A stretch of DNA of 6,952 bases, taken from positions 1 through 6,952 of the forward strand of contig JAFXNX010000158.1 in assembly GCA_017529175.1 (NCBI GenBank), in the 5' to 3' direction. This DNA comes from Clostridia bacterium. Lineage in GTDB: Bacteria > Bacillota_A > Clostridia > Oscillospirales > CAG-272. A model generated the notes under the pieces. The model saw only the letters and a list, made by a program, of their open reading frames with translations, made no database searches and was not told the origin of the DNA. Below, one piece after another: positions 5,960 through 6,952 of this stretch (its first letter is position 1; each line of letters opens with the position of its first letter). A program made the translations under genes and the position numbers.

Positions 5960-6573
5960 TGGTAGTAATTATTGATTACGGAGTCGGCAACCTCTTTTCT
6001 CTCAAGAGTTCTTTTCTTGCGATAGGGGAAGAGGCGACGGTATCTTCCGACGAGAAGATCATCGAGAGCGCCGACCGTCTCATTCTGCCTGGGGTCGGAG
6101 CGTTTTCGGACGCGGCGGCGAAGCTTTGCGAGTGCGGGCTTGACAGGATTGTTAAAAAATGCGCCGCAGAGGGTAAACCTCTGATGGGTATATGCCTCGG
6201 TATGCAGCTTCTTTTCGATAAGAGCTATGAATACGGCGAATGGGACGGGCTCGGACTGATCGCGGGCTCGGTGCGTCCTATCGCCGACGTTATACCGAAA
6301 AACTTAAAGATCCCGCAGATAGGGTGGAACGCGCTTGACATAGTGAAGGAGACCCCGATCTTCAAATACATAAATAACGGCGATCACGTCTATTTCGTCC
6401 ACTCCTATTACGTCGCCGACTGCGATGATTCCATCACCGCGACGACGGAATACGGCGCGCCTCTTACGGCCGCTGTGCAAAGAGGAAACGTCTTCGGATG
6501 TCAGTTCCATCCGGAGAAGAGCGGAGACGTGGGACTGTCGATATTAAAAGCGTTTTGCGAGGTAAAAGGATGA
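5959..6573 (+). CDS. hisH: Imidazole glycerol phosphate synthase, glutamine amidotransferase subunit
   Basis: HisH hydrolyses glutamine and passes ammonia to HisF, which closes the imidazole ring and releases AICAR. The 204-residue class I glutaminase has IDYGVGNLFSLKSSF at the N-terminus (5-19), LPGVGAF (43-49) around the oxyanion region, the nucleophile C79 in GICLGMQLLF (77-86), and the catalytic pair H184 and E186 in CQFHPEKSG (181-189). KIPQIGWNAL (117-126) and HVYFVHSYY (143-151) are HisH-specific features that separate it from PabA/TrpG. The start overlaps the hisB stop by 1 nt, and its ribosome binding site (AAAGG, 5945-5949) is weak, so it probably depends on termination-reinitiation after hisB. 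Its partner hisF is not in the window; the normal order puts it after hisA. Confidence 0.97.
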   Translation: MVVIIDYGVGNLFSLKSSFLAIGEEATVSSDEKIIESADRLILPGVGAFSDAAAKLCECGLDRIVKKCAAEGKPLMGICLGMQLLFDKSYEYGEWDGLGLIAGSVRPIADVIPKNLKIPQIGWNALDIVKETPIFKYINNGDHVYFVHSYYVADCDDSITATTEYGAPLTAAVQRGNVFGCQFHPEKSGDVGLSILKAFCEVKG

Positions 6574-6952
6574 AGCTGTTTCCCGCAATAGACCTTTACG
6601 AAGGACGCGCGGTGCGTCTTTATAAAGGCGATTACAAAAAGATGACCGTTTACTCGGACGAACCCGCATCGGTCGCGCGCGATTTTGTGAGATGCGGCGC
6701 CGCTCATATACATATCGTCGATCTCGAAGGCGCAAAGGACGGTACTACTCCGAACTTTGAAACTGTCGTAAAGATCAAGGAAAGCAGTAATGCCTTCTGC
6801 GAGATCGGAGGCGGGATACGCTCTCTCGATACGGTCAAAAAATATATTGACGCGGGTCTTGACAGAGTGATCCTCGGGACCGCCGCGATAGATGACGTCT
6901 CGTTCCTCGAAAAAGCAGTCGGGCAATACGGCGACGCCGTCGCCGTAGGTGC
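6570..6952 (+). CDS. hisA: ProFAR isomerase HisA, 5' part
   Basis: HisA isomerises the aminoaldose ProFAR to the aminoketose PRFAR by an Amadori rearrangement. The visible 127 residues are the N-terminal half of a (beta/alpha)8 barrel; the rest lies beyond the right edge. Motifs are KLFPAIDLYEGRAVRL (2-17, with catalytic D8), the GDY segment (20-22), HIVDLEGAKDG (48-58) and EIGGGIRSLDTV (78-89), which forms the first phosphate-binding half, then VILGTAAIDD (100-109). The window ends in VAVG, before the expected second catalytic Asp. HisF would begin differently, with residues such as KRIIPCLDV, so HisA is preferred. The start overlaps the hisH stop by 4 nt (ATGA). A purine-rich GAGG at 6559-6562 (6 nt before AGGATG) serves as the ribosome binding site. 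Confidence 0.95.
   Translation, partial: MKLFPAIDLYEGRAVRLYKGDYKKMTVYSDEPASVARDFVRCGAAHIHIVDLEGAKDGTTPNFETVVKIKESSNAFCEIGGGIRSLDTVKKYIDAGLDRVILGTAAIDDVSFLEKAVGQYGDAVAVG

Noticed and set aside
1..6952. Mobile elements, CRISPR arrays, tRNA/rRNA genes, toxin-antitoxin or phage genes
   Set aside because: No repeats with spacers, transposase-like frames, tRNA-like folds or terminal inverted repeats were seen. Every plus-strand stretch after 1007 is accounted for by his genes.

Overview
The window looks like chromosomal DNA from a Gram-positive anaerobe of the Clostridia type. This is inferred from four things: a YerC/YecD-family (TrpR-like) gene heading a histidine operon, a short-form HisG paired with HisZ, strong GGAGG-type ribosome binding sites, and sigma-A-like promoters with 17-bp spacers. 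It shows two divergent amino-acid biosynthesis units and no mobile elements, CRISPR arrays, rRNA or tRNA genes.

Left, minus strand (1-638): the first 212 codons of pheA, a fused chorismate mutase-prephenate dehydratase, which runs off the left edge. Its leader (about 639-802) appears to be a complete transcription attenuator. It holds a consensus promoter, a 17-residue leader peptide with four Phe and four Tyr codons, a candidate antiterminator, and a strong hairpin plus T-run just before the pheA ribosome binding site.

Middle (about 803-1006): back-to-back promoters. The his promoter (931-959) carries a perfect 18-bp dyad between its -35 and -10 boxes and a direct repeat just downstream of the likely transcription start. 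Its 5' leader is only about 40 nt, too short for a T-box or an attenuator, so control by a DNA-binding protein is more likely.

Right, plus strand (1007-6952): yerC-hisZ-hisG-hisD-hisC-hisB-hisH-hisA, with hisA cut by the right edge. Junctions are 1-4 nt overlaps, direct abutment, or a 12-nt gap, so this reads as one translationally coupled transcript. HisG with HisZ starts the pathway from PRPP and ATP. HisA and HisH, with an unseen HisF, build the imidazole ring; HisB and HisC carry the intermediate to histidinol phosphate; HisD makes histidine. HisF, HisI/HisE and a histidinol-phosphate phosphatase are not in the window; hisF and hisI/E would be expected downstream.

All enzymes keep their key residues and none looks broken. 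The most interesting content is regulatory: the Phe/Tyr leader-peptide attenuator of pheA, and the dyad in the his promoter next to a TrpR-like regulator gene.
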